Below are positions 1 to 10,211 of a DNA stretch of 64,000 bases, piece after piece (within the stretch, counting starts at the first letter, position 1; every line of letters begins with the position of its first letter). The stretch is from assembly GCA_003260075.1 (NCBI GenBank), contig QLIY01000721.1, forward strand, positions 1 through 64,000, in the 5' to 3' direction. The notes below the pieces were generated by a model. The model did not search any database. It had not been told where the DNA came from and saw only the letters and a program-made list of their open reading frames with translations. Source of the DNA: Phallusia mammillata (taxonomy: Eukaryota > Chordata > Ascidiacea > Phlebobranchia > Ascidiidae). The translations under genes and the position numbers were made by a program.

Positions 1-3000
1 TGCAATCAGCGTTGACGTCACAAGGAGAACTCGAACATTCGTCAACGTCTGCAAATTGTATTGCAAATTAGGATAATCAAGTAAACAAAAAAGAATGGTT
101 CAAACAATAATGTATACAAGAAAGGGCTTGGATCTGAGACACAGTGTGTCATAAACTGTTCTGACACTAAATAAGACTTTAACGTGTAAAGTTTCCCAAA
201 ATTATAAGCGTAACACTGAAAGCACATCTTAAATCAGAATACAAAAAAGTCTGTTCTTACCACAACAAAATCTGATCTCATAATCCAAGCATTGATTGTG
301 GTTATTTGCGTTTGTGCATACGAGTCCTTTCTCTGTCGCTGTCTCTGCTTCGATGACTTGCCCAGTGAGTCGATAATCGAGTTTACTCGACTTTACTCGC
401 GCTTGGATGGCGGTCGGGGAGGAGCAGATCTCACCAGGATTTTCTCTTGTCAAGTCGTAGAAATCTTCACAATCGCAATTATAGCTTGGGTCGTCGCGAT
501 CAAAGTATTTTGTCCATTCGTAACCAGACTCAGAGCATGTTGGAATCGAAACTGAAATGTTAAAATAGGTTTTTCTAAGCTATGTAGGAATCTAATTTTA
601 TATCATATTAATTTTGGTTACATCAACCTCCCAAAATCTGCAAAGCCTGTCTTTGGCTGAATAAAATCTCTCGCAACTGAATTCATAGTAAAATAAACTT
701 TACATCATGGAATCTTAGTCCCTTATTCAAATAGAATCTGACTTGCATGTAGTTTAGGATCACAAAAATGTTTCAGTAAACTGACGTTATTGTTTGTTGA
801 TTGAGGTAAGGTTTTTACTTTTTTTTAGCTTACAACACAAACTCTGTATATTTGACCAAATAAAACTAAAACATGTGATGTAACAGACGGTCAATATACA
901 TGACAAAATAAGATGTAGTGCGAAGTATTGCTTACAGAGCAGCTATGTTTGTTATCACATAATCAGACATCATAGACTTGACTTTTGCATTTAATTTCAC
1001 CCACCGCATTGAAATCCATCACCGGTGTATCCAGGTTTGCAGACACAACTGAAACTTCCAGGTGAGTTGGTGCAATCAGCGTTGACGTCACAAGGCGAAC
1101 TCACACATTCGTCAACGTCTGTAAAAATGTTTGCAAAGTTGATCAAGTAAGACAGAAAGGGATTGTTATGTAAGAAAAATCTAAAAGGAACGACCAAGAC
1201 CTAAGACGCAGTGTTACATCAATTATTTTGGGCAGTGTAGTGTTTCCAAAAATATTCCGCAAAGGAAATACCGTAAAACGGAGAAATAAAAAAATCTGTT
1301 CTTACCACAGCAAAATCTGATCTCATAATCCAAGCATTGATTGTTGTTATTTGCGTTTGTACATACGAGTCCCTTCTCTGTCGCTGTCTCTGCTTCGATG
1401 ACTTACCCAGTGAGTCGATAATCGAGTTTACTCGACTTTACTCGCGCTTGGATGGCGGTCGGGGAGGAGCAGATCTCACCAGGGTTTTCGCTTCTCAAGT
1501 CGTAGAAATCTTCACAATCGCAATTATAGCTTGGGTCGTCGCGATCATAGTATTTCGTCCATTTGTAACCAAATGCAGAACAAGTTGGGATGAAAACTGA
1601 AATGTAAAAAAATTGGTTTGCAATATTTGCATCAAATCTTATATACTACTATCTTTAGTTACATCAAAGGCCCCAAATTAAATATACATGTCTTTTGCAA
1701 CATATGTTACAACGTAGTCAAAGGAAAACACCATCATCATCATAGCTTGTCACGCCAGTGCTGGAGCCAGGTAAGGGCCTCTTCCGTGATGTCCCTTAAA
1801 GATTGGTCAGCGCATGCTGGGCCAAGAGGGCAGCGGGATAATATATGGTCCATCGTTTGAGTTTCTAGGCCACATTCACAATATGCATCTTGTACGATGC
1901 ACCATTTGTGGAGGTTTGCTTTGGTGCGCCCAACATGGCAACGAGCCCTATTTAGGGAGCACCGGTCCCTTCTTGTCAAGGTAGGTTTCTTTTGGAGTGA
2001 TTCCGAAGGGTCTGGAATGGCGGGGTATTGAGCTAGGTCAACTTCGCTTGTCCATTTTTCTAATCTAGCGGCTGCTGCATTGTTGTGTTCCAGAGTGGGG
2101 ATTCTGATAAAGCTCTTTCGGGATTTCAGTCTCGATTGAACAGTCTCGTGGTTGTACAAAGGATGTCGGGTATCCAAGGACTGTTTGCGGCGTTCTTTCC
2201 TTGTGGCAATGTCTCTACGGATGTGTGGAGGGGCGATTGTAGCCATGCAATAGAGGGTACTGAGTGGTGTTGCGTGGAGGGTTCCGGTACTAACCCTGCA
2301 TGTTCGGTTGAGCTCTGTGTCGATGGTCCTTGTGTGGCAAGATCGAGCCCACACTGGTGCACAGTATTCAGCAGTTGAATAACATAAAGCCACAGCTGCT
2401 TGTTTGAAGGTGTGTTGGTTCGCTCCCCATGTCGAGTTAGCGAGCTTCCGTAGTAGGTCATTACGGGCAGCTATCTTCTTTTTCAATTTCTCCAGGTGCA
2501 CTTTGTAAGAAAGTGTCCTGTCCAAAGTAACTCCGAGATAGACTGGGTGGGGGGTGTATTGTAAATTGGTGCTGCCCCATCTGATGTGGAGTTTGTGGCT
2601 GGCTTTATGATTATCGAGATGAAAGCAAGATACTTGCGTTTTGGATGGATTGGCATTGAGATACCATTTTTGGTAATAGGCAGAGTATTCGTATAGCGCA
2701 CTGATTAGCCTATCTTCCAAGACTTGAAATTGTTTTGCTTGTGTAGCCAAGCATAGGTCGTCAGCGTATATGAATCAACGCATGGTGGGGAATTCAGGCT
2801 GGTCATTTGTGTATATGTTGAAAAGGATGGGTGCAAGAACTGATCCTTGTGGCAGGCCATTTCGTTGATTCCTCCATCGGCATTTTCTGCCATCCATTTC
2901 GACATAGAAACGACGATGGCTGAGAAGAGATTGGATGGCTTTGGTGATGGCGGGGTTCTTAATTGCGTGAGAAACTTTGGAAAGAAGAGCTCTATGATTG

Positions 3001-6000
3001 ATGGTGTCATAGGCTGCAGAAAGGTCAACAAACACAGTGCAAGTTTTCATCTTGTTTTCGAATCCATCTTCGATGTAATGTGTTATGTTTAACACTTGGC
3101 TGCAGCATGATCGCCCTGGTCGGAATCCTGCTTGATCCGGCGTCAACTGGTCGTCTACGTCGTTTGAGATTCTTTCCAATATGAGTCTTTCATACAGTTT
3201 CAGGAAAACACCAATTATGTTTTATGAAATCTTTGCCCCTTATTCAAATAGAATCTAACATAGGGTTGCCATACGTCCGGATTTTCCCTGACATGTCAGG
3301 GAATTTAGTGTTTAAATCTGCGTCAGGGAGAAATGTTAAAATGTACCTAAAAGTCCGGAATTTAAGAAAATATATTTACATATTTTAGATTAATGTACTA
3401 ACTGAGAATGTTTCCAGTAGTTAGCTACAACCGCTTCTATACCAAATATAGAAATAAAAATCTGCGTCTCAAGAAAACACAGCATTCAATTCTACGTGGG
3501 AACGTGGAAAATTTCATTTGCTTTAACTGTGTACCTATAAATATGCAAGGAACCAACTAACAACAAAAAGTCGAATGTCGTGAGACATAAAAACGTTTTT
3601 ACAGTGGGATTTTATTTCAAATTTAAGAGGGTCTTTGTGGCTCCCTTTCTTTGTTTTTTTTCTGTGTGAAATTGGTCCGAATGGTTTTTAGAGTGGTTAA
3701 GGTTGGCGACCCCTTATATATGTGCTTATTGTTTCAAGGATAGTAAGATTAGTGAGCTTAGCCTAATAAACTTAACTAAACAGAAGCCTACGCAGAAACT
3801 TAAGTGACAAGGATCAGAGTATCGTATCTAACGTTTTCTAGTGTCGCCGTCCGTGTTATTTCCGAATATTCCAAATTTATTCCGGAATAGAAGTGTTTAG
3901 ATCGCAAAAATGGTTAACGCAGCGGTTCTCAAACTGGGGTCCGCGGTCCTTTAGGGCATTTTGCGGGAACGGCGAAAAGATGTAAGTAATTCTTTATTCT
4001 TATTTGGCGTCAGTTTGTGCCACTGAATAAGTTTAAATCAAAGTAAAATTGAGAATCGACTGTCTCCATTGCTAAACAATGGCCTTTATTGTATGACAAC
4101 TAACAAAAATGCAATTGTTTGCGCACAATCGTAATGTTTTTGGCTTGTCTGTGATGTCAGATTTGGATCCTTGTTATGCGCAATTTTGCATAACTAGCTA
4201 AAATCCTGCAATGAACTTTCGTTTTTCTATTTACACATTCAGAAAAGTTTGAGAAAAACTGGGTTAACGCAACCTAAATTAGTTTTGTCAGGGATTGTGT
4301 ATCATAAAATATGGCAACCCTAATCTAACTAGCATGTCTGTTGTCACCTTCTTTGTGGTTTTTAATCACAAAAATATGTAAGTGTTCTGATGTTTTTGTC
4401 CGATGATTTAGGTTAGGCTTTTACTGTTTGTGGTTTTTGTACAAACTATTTAAATCTGATTAAAGAAAACTCAAATATTTGATGAAACAGTCGGTCATTA
4501 TACGGAACCAAATGATTAGTTTAAAGTCTTCCATGTTATAAGCTACGTTTGTTATCACATAATCAGACACCATTGATTTGTCCAAATTTCACTCACCGCA
4601 TTTAAATCCATCACCGGTGTATCCAGGTTTGCAGACACAACTGAAACTTCCAGGTGAGTTGGTGCAATCAGCGTTGACGCCACAAGGTAAACTGGAACAT
4701 GTCGGAACTGGGTCTATAGAAACAAAGTTGTGTTTGAAAGATAATGGTGATTTTTTATATTCTGCGGACTATGGGACAGTGCTTTTTAGCTGTAACCCTA
4801 CCAGAATATAACACTAAAATAACAGTCTTGAAATAACAGCCTACCAGAATATAAAGTCTTACTATTGTTATGTAAAGGTAACACCTTCGGTAACATTTTT
4901 TTGTTTCACCCAAACGACTTTTTACCTTTAACGACTTTGGAAGAGTCACAAAATAATAAAAAAAATAGTTGGGGAACCGCGGTTGATCGCTGCTTTGTGT
5001 AATTAACAGGCAAATTAGAAAATTATAAATTTTACTGGAATAACCATCTTTTTATTAGCCTGTTACGTCATTCGATTGATGACGTGTGAGTTGACTTTTT
5101 TGATTACTTGAGGTTGTTTGCATATACTTTCGGTATAGCAAGGCGTTACCACCTATAAAATTGTATGCTAAGTAGATTTGAAATTCGTAAATGATTCACG
5201 CTTGTTCAAATACATAAGTTAAACACGATGCAATTTTTTGGGATAATTATTTCCATCACTGTTCAACCAGCATATCTGAAGGGTTGCGCCCCTACAAGCA
5301 TACTTCAGTTCGGTGTGGGAACGATTGTGGGCACGCATCTCTTCTGTTTTCTTTTCCGTTTTATCCTATCCGTAACCTTATTAGTTATGAGTCCCCTTCT
5401 CTGGAAGTCAAACATTTTGATTTTACTCGATTTTTTTTCTCTTCCCTTCAGATTATTCACACTTCATGAAATGTGTAAAAGATTAGGATGAAATTTTTAC
5501 AGATAATAGTCATGTAAATGTGACATTGGTTTTGTTTGACTCTAAAAAGCCCCAACATTCACCCCACAGGGGAACTTTTGACTTTACGTTTGAGGCTATA
5601 AAGAAAATAAAACCAAAAAAACAACAACATTAAAACAAAACCAATGTTTTGGACATAAATGTCATGTTGTGATAGAACTATACCATCACTGGTCCCTGGG
5701 TGGCTCTTTCAAACAAAGTCCGAATTGATTGAAATTTGGATAGCTTTTGCCATTTGTGGTTGCTGATTGTTGTGTTTCACCCCATGGTCCCAAACATTTT
5801 GCCCTTCTTTCCAAAAAAAAAGAAACTTCAAACACTGTCTGAACTAAGATTTGGATTGTTTGTGCTTTACATAGCATGATTAATTAAGCACAGTACTGAT
5901 TACAGTGTTTTTTCTTGCAACACCAAACTTTCTTATTATTGTGTTTCGAAATGCGTTATTTACAAATTATGAGTTTCTGCCTGCAGAAACAAACTTCGGT

Positions 6001-6386
6001 TATAAAAGACAGTGACTACTATGGGACCCAATAGAAAACAAGTACATAATGTGAGCACAATTATAGAATGGGCTAATTCACCCTTCTAGGTAACAGGTGG
6101 TTTTGTCAAAGCGTAAAGCAAATGCCCTAAAAGCAGTGCAATTGTGGTAGGGATAATAAGCACCTCCAAATCGTCCCGTACCAATGTGTTAAAATATATG
6201 TTTTTTCGATTTTATTTTCGATAAATTGATTTACGTCTTAACTCAATTTTCACACTCATTTCAAAGAAACGAATTTGAATATTAACCACTAGATAAAAAC
6301 AAACCACACACTAACAACTTACCTGCAAGAACACTGATGCAGCAAAAGCACAAAAATATCAAAGTCGCCTCTCCTTTCTCAACCAT
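1..6386 (-). CDS. Gene B: secreted EGF / WxxW (CysD-like) modular protein, 3' end outside the window, one in-frame stop
   Basis: Exons read on the minus strand are 6323-6386 (signal peptide, starts MVEKGEATL, hydrophobic core with CFCC), 4597-4713 (EGF), 1306-1596 (WxxW-like), 1005-1118 (EGF), 261-551 (WxxW-like) and 1-48 (start of an EGF, DVDEC). Every exon begins after AG, ends before GT, and enters and leaves in phase 1. The EGF exons at 1005 and 1 carry the calcium-binding start DVDEC. The first EGF instead starts DPVPTC, resembling the first residues of a WxxW exon. WxxW-like exons show W-T-K-Y-[YF]-D-R-D-D-P and end DYEIRFCC. The exon 1306-1596 has TAA at 1403-1405 where paralogous exons have CAA (Gln). 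No WxxW exon is visible between 4714 and 6322, unlike gene A. The protein is inferred to be extracellular; its function is unknown. It could be a pseudogene, or the stop could be an allelic or sequencing change. Confidence 0.8.
1734..3201 (-). mobile_element. 5'-truncated non-LTR (LINE) retrotransposon, reverse transcriptase and C-terminal region, in a gene B intron
   Basis: Two reading blocks join across one codon. Residues from 3179 down to 2775 show RT motifs: [24 protein letters not shown] and [17 protein letters not shown]. Directly downstream is the catalytic motif FIYADDL, after a single in-frame TGA at about 2767-2772. The remainder (to 1740) ends with a Cys/His segment, CECG...MDHILSRCP, of the kind found after the RT in Jockey/I-type LINEs. 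The 3' end is a short ATG trinucleotide tail. The element is bounded by an exact 12-base direct repeat, aggaaaacacca, at 1722-1733 and 3202-3213. The N-terminal endonuclease part is missing. It is a dead, 5'-truncated insertion in the same orientation as the host gene. Confidence 0.85.
3260..4321. mobile_element. hAT-like non-autonomous element with TIR agggttgccat, in a gene B intron
   Basis: The ends are inverted repeats, agggttgccat at the left and atggcaaccct at the right, flanked by the 8-base direct repeat aatctaac at 3252-3259 and 4322-4329. The homologous intron downstream (735-742, aatctgac) lacks the element and keeps a single copy of the site, which gives a natural empty site. There is no coding capacity. 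A second element (3920-4261) is inserted inside it. Confidence 0.75.
3920..4261. mobile_element. Nested hAT MITE, 342 bp
   Basis: It starts cagcggttctcaaact, ends agtttgagaaaaactg, and has the 8-base target duplication ggttaacg at 3912-3919 and 4262-4269. Its interior is the same family as the element at 20410-20828 (shared cttatttggcgtcagtttgt and atgcgcaattttgcataact). It sits within the older element 3260-4321. Confidence 0.85.
4714..6322. other. Long first intron of gene B, no exon recognised
   Basis: It lies between the signal-peptide exon and the first EGF exon. Gene A has a WxxW exon at this position. I searched both strands for the W-T-x-[YF] / DRDDPSG / IRFCC pattern and did not see it. 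Open frames here, such as 5228-5491, are hydrophobic but show no family signature. Confidence 0.4.
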
Positions 6387-6440
6387 CTTGATTCGACTTG
6401 TAATCAAGCTTCTACATTCATCTTTTCAAAGGCGTCAACT

Positions 6441-6446
6441 TTTATA
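6441..6446 (-). promoter_or_regulatory. TATA box of gene B
   Basis: On the minus strand CCCTATAAAAG lies about 55 bases upstream of the start codon at 6384-6386. The paralogue gene A has the same element at nearly the same distance from its ATG, so this looks like a conserved core promoter with a very short 5' leader. Confidence 0.55.
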
Positions 6447-7929
6447 GGGAAAGTTTTGCTACAAGGAAAACCTGACGAAAAACATGCTGACAAGTTTCCG
6501 TAAATTAAACAGGTTTCCAGCAAACAGTGAAACTCAAATCTTAGTTTAATCAAGCAAACAGTAAAACTTACCGATCAGGGGTTGTTAAGATTAATTTGCA
6601 AACGACCCACTGTTTGCTGAGAAAAGGGTCGCACGTCAAAAAGGGTCCGTCACTTTAGTTTTATGTGTTTGCATACCTTTAAATTTCAATTCATTTTATC
6701 GACACGGACGTTTTAACACTTAACAGTCAACAAGACGAACACTTGAACAGTTATTCAGGGCTTGTATTTAAATGTGGGACCAACCACTTGGACCTTTTAG
6801 ATTTATACCACTTACGTCAATTCTTGTGTGTAGAGTAGTTTTACTCAAGGCAAGATGTAATGGGAGTCACATCATTATTATGTGCTGCAGTTTCGGGTTT
6901 CAAGACTTGTATTCAAATGTGTTAAATTTTCCTAGACTTGAAACAAACTTATCAGCGAGTTGCTGAGTCTGACCATGACTTGTGATTCTTGTTTTATATC
7001 TGCAAATTTTGGGCAACTCCAGAGTCATGAGAGTTTAGAACCACTTAAACATTTATGCTGCATATAAGTTTCGGATATCAGGGCTTGTATTCAAATATGG
7101 TAACTTATCCTTCTTATGTGTAGAGCGGATTCACTCATAACAAGATTGGGGATCATTTTTAAAATTGTGATTTTTTCCTTGGGCTTAAAAAGTTACGTAC
7201 GCGTTTTATGTTACTTAAACGCTCCCTGTTTCAAAAAACTGAGTGTTTCAACGTATGGTACAAACTAATCATTTTAATTTATGAGCATTTGCATTACAAA
7301 CAACATATACTTTACGAAGTATGTTACTTTAAAGTTTATTCTGATTACATAGAACGTCACATCTCAATAAAATGGAACGGAAAAGTTGCACAAAAACTTT
7401 TGATATGAAGTTACCTGGTCAACACATAAAAATTAAACGTGGTACAGGTTAGTAAGTTGAAGCAACAAAATTACCACATATAGATTTGCAAGTCTAAAGT
7501 TTAAAAGTTTGTGGACCGATTACAAATGGATTTCTACAACCTTAAAACGCAAACTCAGCAAAAAATACTTTGACAAGTTAGTGATCTATCCAAGTACGCA
7601 GCACTTTTAGTAGTTTTGATTGATTATTGGGGACGTAAGAACGTAAGTGCAGAACTAAAAGTGTTAAATGCACGCTCAAATTGGTTGGCATCTAGACACA
7701 GAGTTCATTCAGAAGTAAACGGAATCTTATTTCATCCTGTAATGAAAAAAAGTGACCAACTCGTTAAATAGGTTATCACTTTTGTCAGCAACAGTGCATG
7801 CAATTAAACTGGATTTAAAATAATTACCTAATCGATTAGTAAAACGTATAGCCTTAATCTTAACCCCACGATATTTCGATGAAGAACAATTTGGCTTTGT
7901 TGTAAAGATTTAAAAACTAGCGGAAACCG
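6447..7929. other. Intergenic, no gene seen
   Basis: AT-rich sequence between the gene B promoter and the 3' end of the LRRC8-like frame. No leucine-rich-repeat coding sequence is visible here, which matters because LRRC8 proteins normally continue into LRRs. Two imperfect direct repeats of about 60 bp (around 6760-6850 and 7080-7150, with gcttgtattcaaatrtgg) are present. Confidence 0.4.
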
Positions 7930-9054
7930 CTAAGTGAGGAGTACAGACAAAATAATTTCGATTACCTTAATATGATCTAAGATTGTTGGAAGCCAAACTC
8001 TCTCTGCCACAACCTTCGAACGGTTTTCCATATTGAGCAAGAATTCAATTGGATTCATGTCAGATGGCGAATTCAAATGTTGGTAGGGTTGCAAAGAACG
8101 GCAGCAACCATTACAACCATCACAGCATCCACATTGGGTCAAGTTTAACAGCAAGTCAAGCCATGGAAAAGCTAGAAGATAAATGGTTTTTGCCAGAGGT
8201 AAGGTCGGTTTACTACCGTAAATTTTTATCTTTCTGTACAGCACTGTGCGACAGATACTAATGATTGTAAACACAGCTTGGGTGGCGGTGCCAATAGAGA
8301 AGAGAACACAGACTAGTACATCGGCCGCATAGTGCTTGTGTTTACAAGTTAAGTCTGTGTAACAAGGCGGGGGTTTTTGGCCTACTTCTTCACTAACATG
8401 ACTCAGATCGCAGGCAAATGCTCTTCCTCTGTTGATATTGTTTCCGAAAAGAAACAAGAACGAACCAAGCAGCAGATAATAAAGAACCAGGGCAATTTCG
8501 TTTCGTATTGTCGACAACATCACTACTTGGTTACAGCGAGTAAGGCTTGTCAGATTATTGTAGATTTTCCTCACTTTTGCTGCACTTGTGCTGCGATTGA
8601 TTAAATTTGGCCCCTCACCTTCATTCAAAACTTGGGTAATTTCAGGTTCAGAAAGAACAAGATCACTTCCCATTTGCAAGACATCACCAAAAGTTTTAAC
8701 CGAAGTGTTGACCACAGGCACATACAACCACCAATGGTTGGCAAGATAAATAATTATAACTGTTAGAAGAATCCACCTGCCAAAAATCCTCTGTAAAAAT
8801 GGTATAACTTGGTGCTGACATTCATCCTTTACAAATAGATACACTTCGTCTTCTGTGGAAGCTTCGCAAGTTGTTGAAACATTGCTAGGGTTTGGAATGC
8901 ACATAAACTCTGACCCGTAGCCATGGAATGTGTAAAGTGAAAAGAGAAACATTACAAGGTTGCAGATTTTTGAACCAGTTTCCCACCAAGGACGGGCATT
9001 GGAACGGCTAAGAACATCAGAAAGAACTTCAAGTTTTGCAAAATATTCCGACAT
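7930..9054 (-). CDS. LRRC8/pannexin-like four-pass membrane channel subunit lacking visible LRRs
   Basis: This is a single open frame. I choose the Met of MSEYFAKLE at 9052-9054, not the upstream Met at 9099, because it puts the RPWWE motif about 21 residues in, where LRRC8 proteins have KPWWD. Hydrophobic segments follow: TM1 (KICNLVMFLFSLY), TM2 (ILLTVIIIYLANHWWLY), TM3 (IALVLYYLLLGSFLFLF) and TM4 (AADVLVCVLFSIGTATQAVF). Loop 1 contains CIPNP...TTC...DEC and loop 2 contains CDLS...PPPC...LTC, three cysteines each. After TM4 there is another hydrophobic stretch and an odd Cys cluster, CGCCDGCNGCC. The frame stops at 7930, but AAG|gtaatc at 7966 is a good splice donor, so further exons are possible. 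The family match is moderate. A volume-regulated anion channel role is inference. Confidence 0.55.
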   Translation of the reverse strand: MSEYFAKLEVLSDVLSRSNARPWWETGSKICNLVMFLFSLYTFHGYGSEFMCIPNPSNVSTTCEASTEDEVYLFVKDECQHQVIPFLQRIFGRWILLTVIIIYLANHWWLYVPVVNTSVKTFGDVLQMGSDLVLSEPEITQVLNEGEGPNLINRSTSAAKVRKIYNNLTSLTRCNQVVMLSTIRNEIALVLYYLLLGSFLFLFGNNINRGRAFACDLSHVSEEVGQKPPPCYTDLTCKHKHYAADVLVCVLFSIGTATQAVFTIISICRTVLYRKIKIYGSKPTLPLAKTIYLLAFPWLDLLLNLTQCGCCDGCNGCCRSLQPYQHLNSPSDMNPIEFLLNMENRSKVVAERVWLPTILDHIKVIEIILSVLLT

Positions 9055-9222
9055 TTCGACACAGAAACAAACTGCTTTGGGAGCTTTTAGACACCTCAAA
9101 CATTTACAGTTGTCTTAGTTGTGTTAAATATAGTTGGGTTTCGCTATGCAGTTAGCCGTAGATAGAATTTCCTCGGCTCATTTCCGCATGTTCATGCGTC
9201 ATAACATGAGATATAGCTTANG

Positions 9223-9418
9223 AAGCCTCACAAGTTGTTGAAACATTGCTAGGGTTTGGAATGCACATAGACTCTGACCCATAGCCACGGAATGCGTAAA
9301 GTGAAAAGAGAAACATTACAAGGTTGCAGATTTTTGAACCAGTTTCCCACCAAGGCCGACTGTTGGAACGGCAGAGAACATCAGAGAGAAATTCAAGTTT
9401 CGTAAAGTATTCCGACAT
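9223..9418 (-). pseudogene. Partial second copy of the LRRC8-like gene, cut at an N
   Basis: It encodes MSEYFTKLEF then RPWWETGSKI and CIPNPSNVSTTC, with a few substitutions relative to 7930-9054. It ends abruptly at the single n at 9222, where the sequence jumps to the upstream flank of the first copy. Homology continues into the 5' flank (9419-9600 against 9055-9220) at visibly lower identity than the other allelic overlaps in this window. It is either a divergent allele or a truncated tandem paralogue. Confidence 0.55.
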
Positions 9419-9599
9419 TACGATATTAGAACAAACTGCTTTGCAAATTTTTAGACACTCCAAACACTTACAGCTGTCCTGCAGGACAAGCATGCTTGTA
9501 TTAAATAGAGTTGGGTTTCGCTTTGCAGTTAGCCGTAGTTAGAATTTCCCTTGATCATTTCCGCGTGTTCATGCGTCGTAACAGCTTTAGATCCATGTG

Positions 9600-10130
9600 C
9601 ATGCATAGGATGTCTTTTACAAATAACTTGGAAGTATCATTGAAAACATTTGCAGATACACCTTTCAGGACGATATACAGAAAGGTTTTCTATAAATTTG
9701 TTGGTACTAGAGTAACTAGACATGTAATACATTTGTAAAAAAGGGAATTAGATTTTAGAACAAATAATGACAACCGTTTTAGATAACCGGATCTGTAAAA
9801 GTAAAATTGACGCTTCGAATGACGGTCTGGAATGTCTGATAGATTACGACGGTGGCTGTTTGTCTGTCATGGGGATTTTAAAAGTTATCCATGTTTGTGC
9901 ATTACAAGTGGTACGAAACTGGCTAGTGGTTGAGCTTACACGTAAGTTTCGATGCGGAGGCTCGTGGGTTGCATGTCTTCCTACACTACCTGCATCATTA
10001 CCTTACCACGCGGTGTACTCGTGAGTGCAAACTACTAACAGCATGTATCTATAACTGGTAATGCTACTGATGCATTTACAATGGTGCAAGCAACATAGAA
10101 AACAAAACACAGTTATTGGGGTATGCAATG
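9600..10130. other. Intergenic, no gene seen
   Basis: Sequence between the partial LRRC8-like copy and the polyadenylation signal of gene A. Short open frames at 9511-10024 have no recognisable domain. Confidence 0.3.
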
Positions 10131-10136
10131 TTTATT
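10131..10136 (-). terminator. Polyadenylation signal AATAAA of gene A
   Basis: The plus-strand tttatt reads AATAAA on the minus strand, about 75 bases past the gene A stop codon (10212-10214). A second AATAAA-like site lies only about 10 bases after the stop (10197-10202). Confidence 0.5.
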
Positions 10137-10211
10137 AATATACAATAGTTTCAAACGTGGCTACATTTGGCACTTTGAATAGTTGAGGAAGCATCTTTTA
10201 TTTTTGCAACT

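Noticed and set aside
5228..5491. 87-residue hydrophobic open frame as a gene
   Set aside because: It lies in the long first intron of gene B, on the opposite strand, with a second overlapping frame and no recognised family.
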